DNA of 6,790 nt from Burkholderia sp. (GCA_028292565.1 JAQGMD010000191.1:1-6790), one strand, 5' to 3'; positions 1-6,580 are shown, counted from the stretch's first letter. Notes: generated by a model from the letters alone, not told the origin. Numbers and translations are program-made.

Positions 1-121
1 CTCCCGGGTTCACCGTATCAATATGGACTGCGTGTCGTGGAGCGGGTTGATTTAGGTCGGGAGTCAGGCGCGCTTTGCCGACGATTGATGTCCGCTATGG
101 AAGGACCGCAGGGTCGGCCCT
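1..121. other. Unassigned region downstream of the aldehyde dehydrogenase
   Basis: I recognise no gene here. On the minus strand this is the 3' flank of the aldehyde dehydrogenase. A 6-base inverted repeat (GCCGAC at 77-82, GTCGGC at 113-118) encloses a smaller GTCC/GGAC pairing. It could form a stem just after the ALDH stop, but no T-run follows on either strand, so a Rho-independent terminator is not supported. One plus-strand frame stays open from base 1 to a stop at 154-156, but it runs into the ALDH gene antisense and resembles nothing I know. Confidence 0.4.
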
Positions 122-1576
122 CTACAATACCCCCACACTCTGATAAATATGCTTGATCTCGACAAAATCAATCAACGCATCATACCCATGCAACCGCCCC
201 ACGCCGCTGCGCCGATACCCACCAGTTTCCGCCTCGGCAAACAGTTTGTTGTGATCATTCACCCACACCGTGCCATTGCGTAACGCCCGCGCCACGCGCA
301 ATGCGCGCGAGCCGTCATTAGTCCACACGCTAGCCGACAACCCGTACTCCGTATGATTGGCACGCGTCACCGCTTCCTTTTCATCCTCGAAACGCTCGAG
401 CACAACGAACGGGCCAAAGATCTCTTCCTGGCAGAAAAAAGCCGAGGTGTCGCGATGGGCAACCAGCGTAGGCGATACGAAGAAACCGGCGGAAAGTTCA
501 CCAGTGAGCCGCTCACCGCGAACAATCACCTCATCGCAAATGTCGAGTGCTTCAGCAACGCGAGCATTAACCCGGCGCATCGCGCTTTCATCGATCAACG
601 GCCCCATCTGTGCGCCGGCCGACGTCCCGGCACCCACCACCATGTTCCCGAACGCCAGCTTCAGCGCCGCCTTCATTTCCTCATAGCGCGAACTGTGGAC
701 CAACACGCGGCGCGCAGCAGTGCACTGCTGTCCGGAGATGATGGTCGCGGCTTGCGCAATCAACGGGGCGACGCGCCCGATGTCCGCATCCTCGAACACC
801 AGACAACATGATTTTCCGCCCAGCTCCAGCGACAGTTTCTTCATGGTCGCCGCTGCCGCTGCCATGATGCGTTTTCCGGTTTCATTGGAGCCGGTGAAGC
901 TGAGCACCGACACCTCCGGCGACGCGACAAGTTCCTGCGCGACTTCGTGGCCGGTTTCCGCGACCAGGTTCAACACACCCTTCGGCAATCCCTCCACCTC
1001 GTGCAGATCGCGCAGGACTTCAGCAGTGATGAGCGCGGTCTGCGGCGCCGGCTTAACCACCACGGTGCAGCCCGCCGCAAGCGCCGGCGTCAGGGCGCGG
1101 ATCAACAGCACCACCGGCGCATTCCACGGCACGATGATGCCGGCCACACCGGCCGGCTCCTTGAGCATGGTCGAATACACGCCGGGTTCCACTTCAAATA
1201 CATGGCCCGGGATATACCGCGTGAGGCCGGCGTAGTAACGGATCTCCGATATCGCGCCGGCCATCTCGCCGCGCGACTGGCCGATGACCTTGCCATTCTC
1301 CAGCGTGAGCAGCTGCGCCAGGTACTCGGCGCGCTGCTCCAGGCGGTCGGCCCATTTCAGCATCACCATCTGCCGCAACCGTGGATTCTGAGCCCAGTTC
1401 GGCAGCTCGAAGGCTTGCGCCGCGGCACGGATCGCTGCGCGCGCGTCCTCGATGCCGCCTGCTGCGAAACTGCCGACGATCTCCTGGTTCGCCGGGTTGA
1501 TGGTGGTGCCGAATCTGCCGTCCGCGGCGTCGAGCCATGCGCCTTCAATCAGGTTTTTTGCGTTCGCTATTTTCAT
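122..1576 (-). CDS. NAD(P)-dependent aldehyde dehydrogenase
   Basis: This 484-residue cytoplasmic enzyme of the ALDH superfamily oxidises an aldehyde to a carboxylic acid with NAD(P)+. Its length is normal for the family. Visible landmarks are PWNAP (Asn152, oxyanion hole), VVVKPAPQT (Lys175, cofactor binding), FTGSNETG near 228-234 (nucleotide loop), ELGGKS (general base Glu251), GQQCTAAR (catalytic Cys285) and QEEIFGPF near 383-390. The C-terminal GGYRRSGVGRLHG replaces the commoner GRELG ending. Residue 178 is Pro where strictly NAD-dependent ALDHs often have Glu. I chose the ATG at 1576 because GAGGA lies 8 bases upstream. An ATG at 1582 and a TTG at 1591 are in frame but poorly spaced. 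It lies 11 bases after the SDR stop as the last gene of the block, fitting a final aldehyde-to-acid step. The family call is secure; the substrate is unknown. Confidence 0.95.
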   Translation of the reverse strand: MKIANAKNLIEGAWLDAADGRFGTTINPANQEIVGSFAAGGIEDARAAIRAAAQAFELPNWAQNPRLRQMVMLKWADRLEQRAEYLAQLLTLENGKVIGQSRGEMAGAISEIRYYAGLTRYIPGHVFEVEPGVYSTMLKEPAGVAGIIVPWNAPVVLLIRALTPALAAGCTVVVKPAPQTALITAEVLRDLHEVEGLPKGVLNLVAETGHEVAQELVASPEVSVLSFTGSNETGKRIMAAAAATMKKLSLELGGKSCCLVFEDADIGRVAPLIAQAATIISGQQCTAARRVLVHSSRYEEMKAALKLAFGNMVVGAGTSAGAQMGPLIDESAMRRVNARVAEALDICDEVIVRGERLTGELSAGFFVSPTLVAHRDTSAFFCQEEIFGPFVVLERFEDEKEAVTRANHTEYGLSASVWTNDGSRALRVARALRNGTVWVNDHNKLFAEAETGGYRRSGVGRLHGYDALIDFVEIKHIYQSVGVL

Positions 1577-1584
1577 TACCATCG

Positions 1585-1589
1585 TCCTC
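1585..1589 (-). promoter_or_regulatory. Ribosome binding site deciding the ALDH start
   Basis: GAGGA on the minus strand overlaps the SDR stop codon and lies 8 bases before the ATG at 1576. The in-frame ATG at 1582 would be only 2 bases from it, and the TTG at 1591 overlaps it. This favours 1576 and suggests translational coupling between the SDR and the ALDH. Confidence 0.65.
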
Positions 1590-2355
1590 AATGCATTACC
1601 GAGCCGCCATCCACGACCAATACCTGGCCGGTAACGAAATCGCTGTCAGGGCAACAGAGATAAACCAGCGTGCCGCACAAATCCTCCGGTGTCGCCTCTC
1701 GCTTGATCGCGCGGCTGGCGACATTGTTCTGAACGATAGCGCCCTGCCAGGCGGGATTGGCCAACACGTTCTCACTCATGACCAGTCCGGGCGCCAGGGT
1801 ATTGACGCGGATGCCGTGATCCCCGAGTTCGCGTGCGAGGCTGCGCGTCATCGCCACGATCGCACCCTTCGATGTCACGTAATGCAGCATCATCGGCGGG
1901 CCTTTGAACACCGTGCCGGAAGCAATGTTGACGATTTTGCCGTATTTTCGCTTGCGCATTTCCGGCGTAGCCGCCTTCACGCATTCGAACACGCCGCGCA
2001 CGTTGACCGCCATCATCCTATCCCACTCGGCGGAATCGATTTCTTCGAACGATTTGAGGGCGACCTTGCCGAACAGCGCGGCATTGTTGACCAGCACATC
2101 GAGGCCGCCGAAATGCTCCACTGTCGCCGACACCATTCCGCGCACCGATGAGGGATCGGTGACATCGGCATTGACGGCGAGCGCCCTGCCGCCCTTCTCC
2201 TCAATCAGCCTGGCCACGGGGCCGGCATCGATCACGTCTGCCACGGTAACGGCCGCGCCTTCCGCAGCAAGTGCCTGTGCATACTGCGCGCCTATGCCTT
2301 GCGCCGCGCCGGTCACGATGGCGACCCGGCCACTCAGTCTTCCCGCTTGCTTCAT
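1588..2355 (-). CDS. Short-chain dehydrogenase/reductase (classical SDR)
   Basis: This 255-residue classical SDR is a cytoplasmic Rossmann-fold oxidoreductase that probably interconverts an alcohol and an aldehyde or ketone. TGAAQGIG (15-22) is the glycine-rich dinucleotide motif. Asp40 at the end of the second strand favours NAD(H) over NADP(H). Asp64 and NNAA (90-93, for the usual NNAG) follow. The catalytic tetrad is Asn118, Ser146, Tyr159 and Lys163 (YVTSK). The C-terminal stretch with APGL, VTGQVLVVDGG and a final MH resembles, from memory, the group containing 1-phenylethanol and pyridoxal 4-dehydrogenases; this is not a substrate assignment. The ATG overlaps the hydroxylase stop as ATGA, with AGGAGG 4 bases upstream. 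Between a hydroxylase and an ALDH it is best placed as the alcohol dehydrogenase of the series. A 3-oxoacyl reductase role is possible, but the context argues against it. Confidence 0.93.
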   Translation of the reverse strand: MKQAGRLSGRVAIVTGAAQGIGAQYAQALAAEGAAVTVADVIDAGPVARLIEEKGGRALAVNADVTDPSSVRGMVSATVEHFGGLDVLVNNAALFGKVALKSFEEIDSAEWDRMMAVNVRGVFECVKAATPEMRKRKYGKIVNIASGTVFKGPPMMLHYVTSKGAIVAMTRSLARELGDHGIRVNTLAPGLVMSENVLANPAWQGAIVQNNVASRAIKREATPEDLCGTLVYLCCPDSDFVTGQVLVVDGGSVMH

Positions 2356-3128
2356 ACACCCTCCTGAGGACTGCCTGTTTCGGCCTGGCGCCGGACCTTT
2401 TCCCGATACTCGGGTTTCATTTTGTCGTTCGACATGCCGTTGAAAAGCGTCCCGAAGACCCCTCGGTCCAGATCGCTGGTGCCGAACAGCGCGTCGCAGA
2501 TCGGAAAGGTCAGGTTGAAATTGTGCGTGCCCATGAATTCCGGATTGTGGTGCATCACATGCATGCGCCGCACAGAATTCACCAGCGGCATGCGATCGAG
2601 AAACGGACTGTTCTCGATATGGGACAAGGTGTGGAGCCCTTCATACATGATGAAATAGCCGGCCATGGTCAGCATCACGATGTAACCGGCGTTCGCCGAC
2701 CACAAATAGCCGAGCACGAGCGCCGCCGGTAACGCTGACAGCACGAACAGCACAGGAGCAAACGGCGGGAACAACAACGCGCGCCAGTGTTGCTGCCCGT
2801 TATATTGTAAAGTTTTGTGCGTAAAGAACTGGTGATGCACCGACACATGCCTCTTGTAGACCGCCTTCATGTAGCGCGTCGGCCGGTGCAGCAGGTAACG
2901 GTGGCCGGCCCATTCCACCCAATTCCCGAACAGGAAAATCGGAATGACCAGCAGCCACTCGGCCAGCGTGGCGTTGTGGACCTTGTAGATGCACCAGGCC
3001 ATCACGCCGCCGGTAAACAGGAGCGTAAAAGCGAGATGCATCTCGCCCCGGTACCAGGACGGCGTTTCGCCTACATACTGTTCGCGAAATTCGTTGGAGC
3101 GGGAGGTGACTTCGTGATCTCTGTGCAT
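2352..3128 (-). CDS. Fatty acid hydroxylase / sterol desaturase superfamily membrane protein
   Basis: This 258-residue integral membrane protein has the histidine clusters of the non-haem di-iron fatty acid hydroxylase/sterol desaturase superfamily, which use O2 and electrons to hydroxylate or desaturate hydrophobic substrates. The clusters are HX4H (His76, His81), HX3HH (His94, His98, His99), HX3H (His166, His170) and HX2HH (His190, His193, His194), with further His104 and His202. Hydrophobic segments lie near 31-48, 56-72, 120-142 and 146-163. The cluster order and the late FNLTFPICDALFGT stretch recall eukaryotic FA2H/Scs7, but there is no cytochrome b5 domain. The ATG at 3128 has AAGGAG 8 bases upstream, overlapping the livF stop. 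The gene sits between the transporter and two dehydrogenases, which suggests it makes the alcohol the SDR oxidises. No reductase or ferredoxin is encoded in the window. The superfamily is secure; reaction and substrate are inferred. Confidence 0.9.
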   Translation of the reverse strand: MHRDHEVTSRSNEFREQYVGETPSWYRGEMHLAFTLLFTGGVMAWCIYKVHNATLAEWLLVIPIFLFGNWVEWAGHRYLLHRPTRYMKAVYKRHVSVHHQFFTHKTLQYNGQQHWRALLFPPFAPVLFVLSALPAALVLGYLWSANAGYIVMLTMAGYFIMYEGLHTLSHIENSPFLDRMPLVNSVRRMHVMHHNPEFMGTHNFNLTFPICDALFGTSDLDRGVFGTLFNGMSNDKMKPEYREKVRRQAETGSPQEGV

Positions 3129-3140
3129 AATAGAAGCTCC

Positions 3141-3848
3141 TTATTCAAGTCCGAGGAATTTGTCCGCGAACGCCGGATTATTCAGCAGGCTGGCCCGATC
3201 TCCTTCCAGCACGGTACGGCCGTTTTCCAGCACGTAGGCGCGTGACGCAAAGTCGAGCGCGCGGTGGATGTTCTGCTCGACGAGCAGGATGGTCACCCCC
3301 TCTTCGACAATCCGGTTCAGGGTCTGCAGGATTTCCTCGATCACTCGTGGGGCGACCCCGATAAACGGTTCGTCCAGCAGCAGCAATCGCGGCGCCGACA
3401 TCAGTGCACGTCCAATCGCCACCTGCTGTTGCTGTCCTCCGCTCAGCTCGCCGGCATTCTGCTTTTGTTTCTCTTTCAGGATGGGGAATAGCGAAAACAC
3501 TTTTTCGATGCTGTCATCAAGCTTCTTGCGCGCATGCAGCGCATACGCCCCCATCGTCAGATTCTCGTACACGCTCATCGCCGGAAAAAGACGCCGGCCC
3601 TCGGGCACCAGCGCGATCCCGGCACCCACGGTATCGGAGGTTGTGAATTTACCAAGCGACTTGTTTTCGTAGAAGATCGCACCTTCGCGCACTGGATAGA
3701 GCCCGACGATCGCGCCTATAGTGGTGGACTTTCCTGCGCCGTTGGCGCCGAGCAGCGCAACCCGCTCGCCCTGGTCGACCCGCAGGCTCACATCCCAAAG
3801 TGCACGTAACTTGCCGTGGTCGACAGCGATGTTTTTCACTTCCAGCAT
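3141..3848 (-). CDS. livF: Branched-chain amino acid-type ABC transporter ATP-binding protein LivF
   Basis: This 235-residue cytoplasmic ATPase is the second nucleotide-binding subunit of the HAAT-type importer. The Walker A motif is GANGAGKST (34-42), the signature LSGGQQQQ (from 135) is canonical, and Walker B is LLLLDEP (155-161) with catalytic Glu160. VPEGRRLFP (81-89) is the LivF-type Q-loop region. The switch position is VEQN with Gln192 instead of His, as is usual for LivF proteins. The length is normal for the family. The reading frame continues upstream for 53 more codons inside the previous gene, but homologous sequence begins at MLEVKNI. The ATG there overlaps the LivM-LivG stop as TAATG and has GGAGG 7 bases upstream. 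It should pair with the ATPase half of the fusion protein. Subunit identity is secure; the imported compound is not. Confidence 0.95.
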   Translation of the reverse strand: MLEVKNIAVDHGKLRALWDVSLRVDQGERVALLGANGAGKSTTIGAIVGLYPVREGAIFYENKSLGKFTTSDTVGAGIALVPEGRRLFPAMSVYENLTMGAYALHARKKLDDSIEKVFSLFPILKEKQKQNAGELSGGQQQQVAIGRALMSAPRLLLLDEPFIGVAPRVIEEILQTLNRIVEEGVTILLVEQNIHRALDFASRAYVLENGRTVLEGDRASLLNNPAFADKFLGLE

Positions 3849-5611
3849 TACGCCGCCTCCGCCGCCCGCGAGCCCAGGTATGTTTTCAATACACGTTCGT
3901 TTTTCACGACTTCCTCCAGAGGACCGTCGGCGATCACCGAGCCCTGCTCCAGCACGACCACGCGGTCCACCACTTGCGCCAGCGCTGAAAAAATATGCTC
4001 GACCCAAATGACGGTAATGCCGTAACGGTCACGCACATGGCGTATATGTTCGACGAAGCGTTTAACTTCCGCCGGGGTCAATCCCGATGCGACCTCATCC
4101 ACCAGGAGCAGTTTTGGCTTGCACGCGAGTGCGCGGGCAAACTCAAGCGCTTTCTTTTCCTGCAGCGACAACGCGTCCGCGCGGTCGGTCAGGCGGTGGC
4201 TCAGCTCGGCATAGGCGACGAACTCGCGGGCCTGCTCAAAGGCCTCTCCCGGCGACAGCGCCTCATCGTGAAACATCAGTGGAATCGCGATGTTTTCCTG
4301 GACCGTCAGGTCGCCGAAGGGTCGCGGAATCTGGTGAGTGCGACCAACCCCGAGTCGCGCGATCTGGTCGCGGCGCAGGTCGCCCAGGTTGCTGCCCGCA
4401 AAACGCAGTTGTCCGCCGGTCGGTTCATATACTTTCGAAATGCAATTGAATAGCGTCGTCTTGCCGGAACCGTTGGGACCGATCAGGCCGATGATCTCGC
4501 CCTCCATGACCGTGAGGTCGATGTCGTTCACCGCGACGTTGCCGCCGAATTCCATGCGTACTTTCTCGCACACGAGCAGCGGGACGCCAGGCCGCGGTTC
4601 GTTGCGGGCGAGCGGAAGCGTGCCTGTGGGTTGGGCAGGACCTGCCGCCATACGCTCACCGATAAATTTGTGATGCTCATGACTCAGCACTGAAAGCCAG
4701 CGTGAATTGCGCACCCAGCCGGCGCGCAGTATCCCGCCGGGCATGTATCGCCCGATCAAAAGAATGATCGCGCCGTACACCGTCGCATGCAGGATATGCA
4801 TGCGCACCAGCAGCCATTGCTGCAGGCAGGCGAGAATGATGACGCCCGCCAGCGGTCCCCAGCGCAACCCGGACCCGCCAAACAGCACCATCGCGATTGG
4901 TATCAACGCGACATTGAGACCGAACACGGTGGGCGGATCGATATAGCTCATCTGCCATGCCTGGGTCGCGCCGGCAAGCGCTGCGAACGCCGCGCTCAGC
5001 GCGAGCGCCTTCATTTTCACCGGCGCAATGCGCACGCCGAGCACCTCGGCCACGTCTTCATCGTTACGGATGCTCTTGAGCGCATAGCCGAAGCGGATGT
5101 GATTGATCCAGATCGTGACCGCGAATGTGATCACGCATACTGCAAGCGCAATCAGGTAGGTCTGCACCATCACGCTCTGGATCGGCAACACGATGCCGTC
5201 GCCGCCCTTGGTAATCGGCGTCAGGTTATACGCGAGCAGCTCGGCCAGCGGCAGCAATGCCAGCGTCGCAAACGCAAAGTAGTCACCGCGCAGCCGGAAC
5301 AACGGCACCGCGACCAGGAATGCAAGAATCACCGTGAATGCCACCGCGGCAATGATCGCGAATGCCGATGGAAACTTGCCGACCAGCGCGATCGCAAACA
5401 CGTAGGCGCCAATCCCATAAAAACAGTAATGCCCGAGATTGACGTAGCCCATTTCCCCGGCGACCCAGTCCCAGCTCTGCGCGAGGATGTAGGCGATCAG
5501 CACCGTGAACACGAACGAGGTCAGATATGCGGTCCCGAAGAATGGCACCAGCGCGAGCGCGGCTACCGCGACGAACGCGATCAGCCACTGTGTGGGCCTG
5601 CCGCCGCTCAT
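3848..5611 (-). CDS. livMG: LivM-LivG fusion: ABC transporter permease with fused ATPase
   Basis: This 587-residue fusion joins the second HAAT permease to the first ATPase. Residues 1-300 are LivM-like: several hydrophobic segments between about 9 and 290, plus the cytoplasmic loop GYALKSIRNDEDVAEVLGV (175-193) that contacts an ATPase. Residues 301-345 are a polar, Pro/Ala-rich linker. Residues 346-587 are LivG-like: Walker A GPNGSGKT (378-385), Gln427 in THQIPRPF, Walker B LLLVDE (501-506) and switch His539 in WVEHI. The ABC signature is unusual, LSLQEKKALEFARAL (481-495), instead of LSxGQ. LivM-LivG fusions are known in proteobacteria, and no frameshift is visible. The ATG at 5611 overlaps the livH stop as ATGA, with AAGGAGGAG just upstream; an in-frame ATG at 5689 lies inside livH and is not favoured. 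It should assemble with LivH, LivF and a periplasmic binding protein. Confidence 0.94.
   Translation of the reverse strand: MSGGRPTQWLIAFVAVAALALVPFFGTAYLTSFVFTVLIAYILAQSWDWVAGEMGYVNLGHYCFYGIGAYVFAIALVGKFPSAFAIIAAVAFTVILAFLVAVPLFRLRGDYFAFATLALLPLAELLAYNLTPITKGGDGIVLPIQSVMVQTYLIALAVCVITFAVTIWINHIRFGYALKSIRNDEDVAEVLGVRIAPVKMKALALSAAFAALAGATQAWQMSYIDPPTVFGLNVALIPIAMVLFGGSGLRWGPLAGVIILACLQQWLLVRMHILHATVYGAIILLIGRYMPGGILRAGWVRNSRWLSVLSHEHHKFIGERMAAGPAQPTGTLPLARNEPRPGVPLLVCEKVRMEFGGNVAVNDIDLTVMEGEIIGLIGPNGSGKTTLFNCISKVYEPTGGQLRFAGSNLGDLRRDQIARLGVGRTHQIPRPFGDLTVQENIAIPLMFHDEALSPGEAFEQAREFVAYAELSHRLTDRADALSLQEKKALEFARALACKPKLLLVDEVASGLTPAEVKRFVEHIRHVRDRYGITVIWVEHIFSALAQVVDRVVVLEQGSVIADGPLEEVVKNERVLKTYLGSRAAEAA
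3856..3860 (-). promoter_or_regulatory. Ribosome binding site deciding the livF start
   Basis: GGAGG on the minus strand lies inside the last codons of the LivM-LivG fusion gene, 7 bases before the livF ATG. It supports starting LivF at MLEVKNI and not at the longer in-frame ATG at 4007, which would add 53 residues of non-homologous overlap. Confidence 0.7.
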
Positions 5612-6483
5612 ACGCTCCTCCTTTTTATACCGTCGGGATACGCGACCAGGATCATGAGCATCAGCACCACGCTGACGGCCGGCGCCCATTCAGGCTTCCA
5701 CAACAACCCGGTCATGCTTTCCGCTACGCCGAGGAATATCCCCGCCAATAGCGCGCCACGCAGGTTGCCGATCCCGCCGAGAACGATGATGGTGAACGCC
5801 TTCACGGTCAACGGAAAACCCATGTAGGGGCTGACCGGAAATGACATCGCATATAGCACGGCGGCCACCGCCACCGTGGCAGACCCGAATGCGAACGTCA
5901 GCGCTTTCAGGCGCGTGCTGTTGACCCCGCAGATCTGCGCGCCCACCTGTTCTTGCGTGACGGCGCGTATGCCTCGCCCGAACCAGGTGCGCGTCAGGAA
6001 CAGGTGCATGACGATGGTCAGTGCCGCAATCCCGAGCAGGATGTACAGCTGCGTGGTCGAAATGATGATTTCGCCTGCCTCGAAAGCTTCAAAGCGCAGC
6101 GCGATATTGCGCTGGGTCGAGCCGGCCAGCACCGTGGTGATGTCGCTGATGATCAGCATCGCACCCACCGTGACCAGCACATTGCCGACCGTTGCCTCGA
6201 AGTGGTTGCGCTTCCCCAGTGGATGCAGCAGGGTCATGTAGAACAGGTAACCGAACACGAATACCGTCGGTGCCAGCGCCAGTATGATGAAGGCCGGATG
6301 CATCTTTGCGCTGGTGAACAGGATGCTGGCGACCACGCCGCTCACTGCGAGCAAGGTGCCGTGTGCGAAATTGAGGATGCGGACTATGCCGTAAATCAGG
6401 GACAGGCCGAATGCGACCAGCGCGTAGAGTCCGCCGAGCAGCACTCCGCCCAGCAAGACCTGGATGATGACTTCTGGTGTCAT
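5608..6483 (-). CDS. livH: Branched-chain amino acid-type ABC transporter permease LivH
   Basis: This 291-residue inner-membrane permease is the first transmembrane subunit of the HAAT/Liv-type importer. Family landmarks are GLSLIYGIVRILNFAHG (26-42), the ATPase-contact loop beginning GRGIRAVTQEQVGAQICGV (169-187), KAFTIIVLGGIGNLRGAL (228-245) and a C-terminal YPDGIKRR. Hydrophobic segments cover most of the chain, as expected for about eight membrane spans, and the length is typical. The ATG at 6483 gives the usual short N-terminus before GLYAL. No Shine-Dalgarno sequence is visible in the A-rich 18 bases before it, which lie just after a strong hairpin. The stop overlaps the next gene's start as ATGA. 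HAAT transporters carry amino acids, urea, amides and aromatic or other organic acids, so the family name alone does not give the substrate. Confidence 0.95.
   Translation of the reverse strand: MTPEVIIQVLLGGVLLGGLYALVAFGLSLIYGIVRILNFAHGTLLAVSGVVASILFTSAKMHPAFIILALAPTVFVFGYLFYMTLLHPLGKRNHFEATVGNVLVTVGAMLIISDITTVLAGSTQRNIALRFEAFEAGEIIISTTQLYILLGIAALTIVMHLFLTRTWFGRGIRAVTQEQVGAQICGVNSTRLKALTFAFGSATVAVAAVLYAMSFPVSPYMGFPLTVKAFTIIVLGGIGNLRGALLAGIFLGVAESMTGLLWKPEWAPAVSVVLMLMILVAYPDGIKRRSV
5615..5623 (-). promoter_or_regulatory. Strong ribosome binding site of the LivM-LivG fusion
   Basis: AAGGAGGAG lies in the last codons of livH. Its GGAGG core is 5 bases before the ATG at 5611. It is the reason for choosing that start over the upstream in-frame ATG at 5689, and it implies coupled translation of livH and the fusion. 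Confidence 0.75.
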
Positions 6484-6501
6484 GGTTGTTTTTAAGAGTC
6501 C

Positions 6502-6525
6502 GCGTGGGGCACCGAGTGCCCACGC
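6502..6525. repeat. Hairpin palindrome in the livH leader
   Basis: A near-perfect 10-base-pair inverted repeat has arms 6502-6512 and 6516-6525, a 3-base loop and one unpaired base in the longer arm. It is GC-rich (core GTGGGCAC/GTGCCCAC) and ends 18 bases before the livH ATG. There is no T-run on either strand, so it is not a typical intrinsic terminator. It looks like a REP-type intergenic palindrome or an mRNA structure that modulates livH expression. Whether copies occur elsewhere in the genome cannot be seen here. Confidence 0.7.
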
Positions 6526-6580
6526 TATGAGATTGCGAGCTGTGACAGACCAGACGGTGGTTTTTCACTGCTTGATATTC

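Noticed and set aside
1..156. Plus-strand open frame from the window edge ending at 154-156
   Set aside because: It is short, has no recognisable motif, and its last part is antisense to the ALDH C-terminus.
947..1663. Long plus-strand open frame (238 codons) opposite the ALDH
   Set aside because: It is antisense to a clear ALDH gene, is rich in Arg/His/Gln as expected from reversed GC-rich codons, and shows no recognisable domain.
3849..4007. N-terminal extension of LivF from an in-frame ATG at 4007
   Set aside because: The extra 53 residues overlap the ATPase half of the fusion gene, are unlike LivF and lack a ribosome site; the start at 3848 has one.
3848..5611. LivM-LivG fusion as a sequencing frameshift or missing stop artefact
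   Set aside because: Both domains are intact in one frame with a plausible linker, and such fusions are known in the family.
5612..5689. N-terminal extension of the LivM-LivG fusion from an ATG at 5689
   Set aside because: The extra 26 residues lie inside livH in another frame and resemble no LivM; a strong Shine-Dalgarno precedes the ATG at 5611.
4787..5827. Long plus-strand open frame (346 codons) opposite the LivM and LivH genes
   Set aside because: It is very rich in His, Arg, Gln and Asp, the typical antisense shadow of membrane-protein codons. It has no motif and runs across a real gene boundary.
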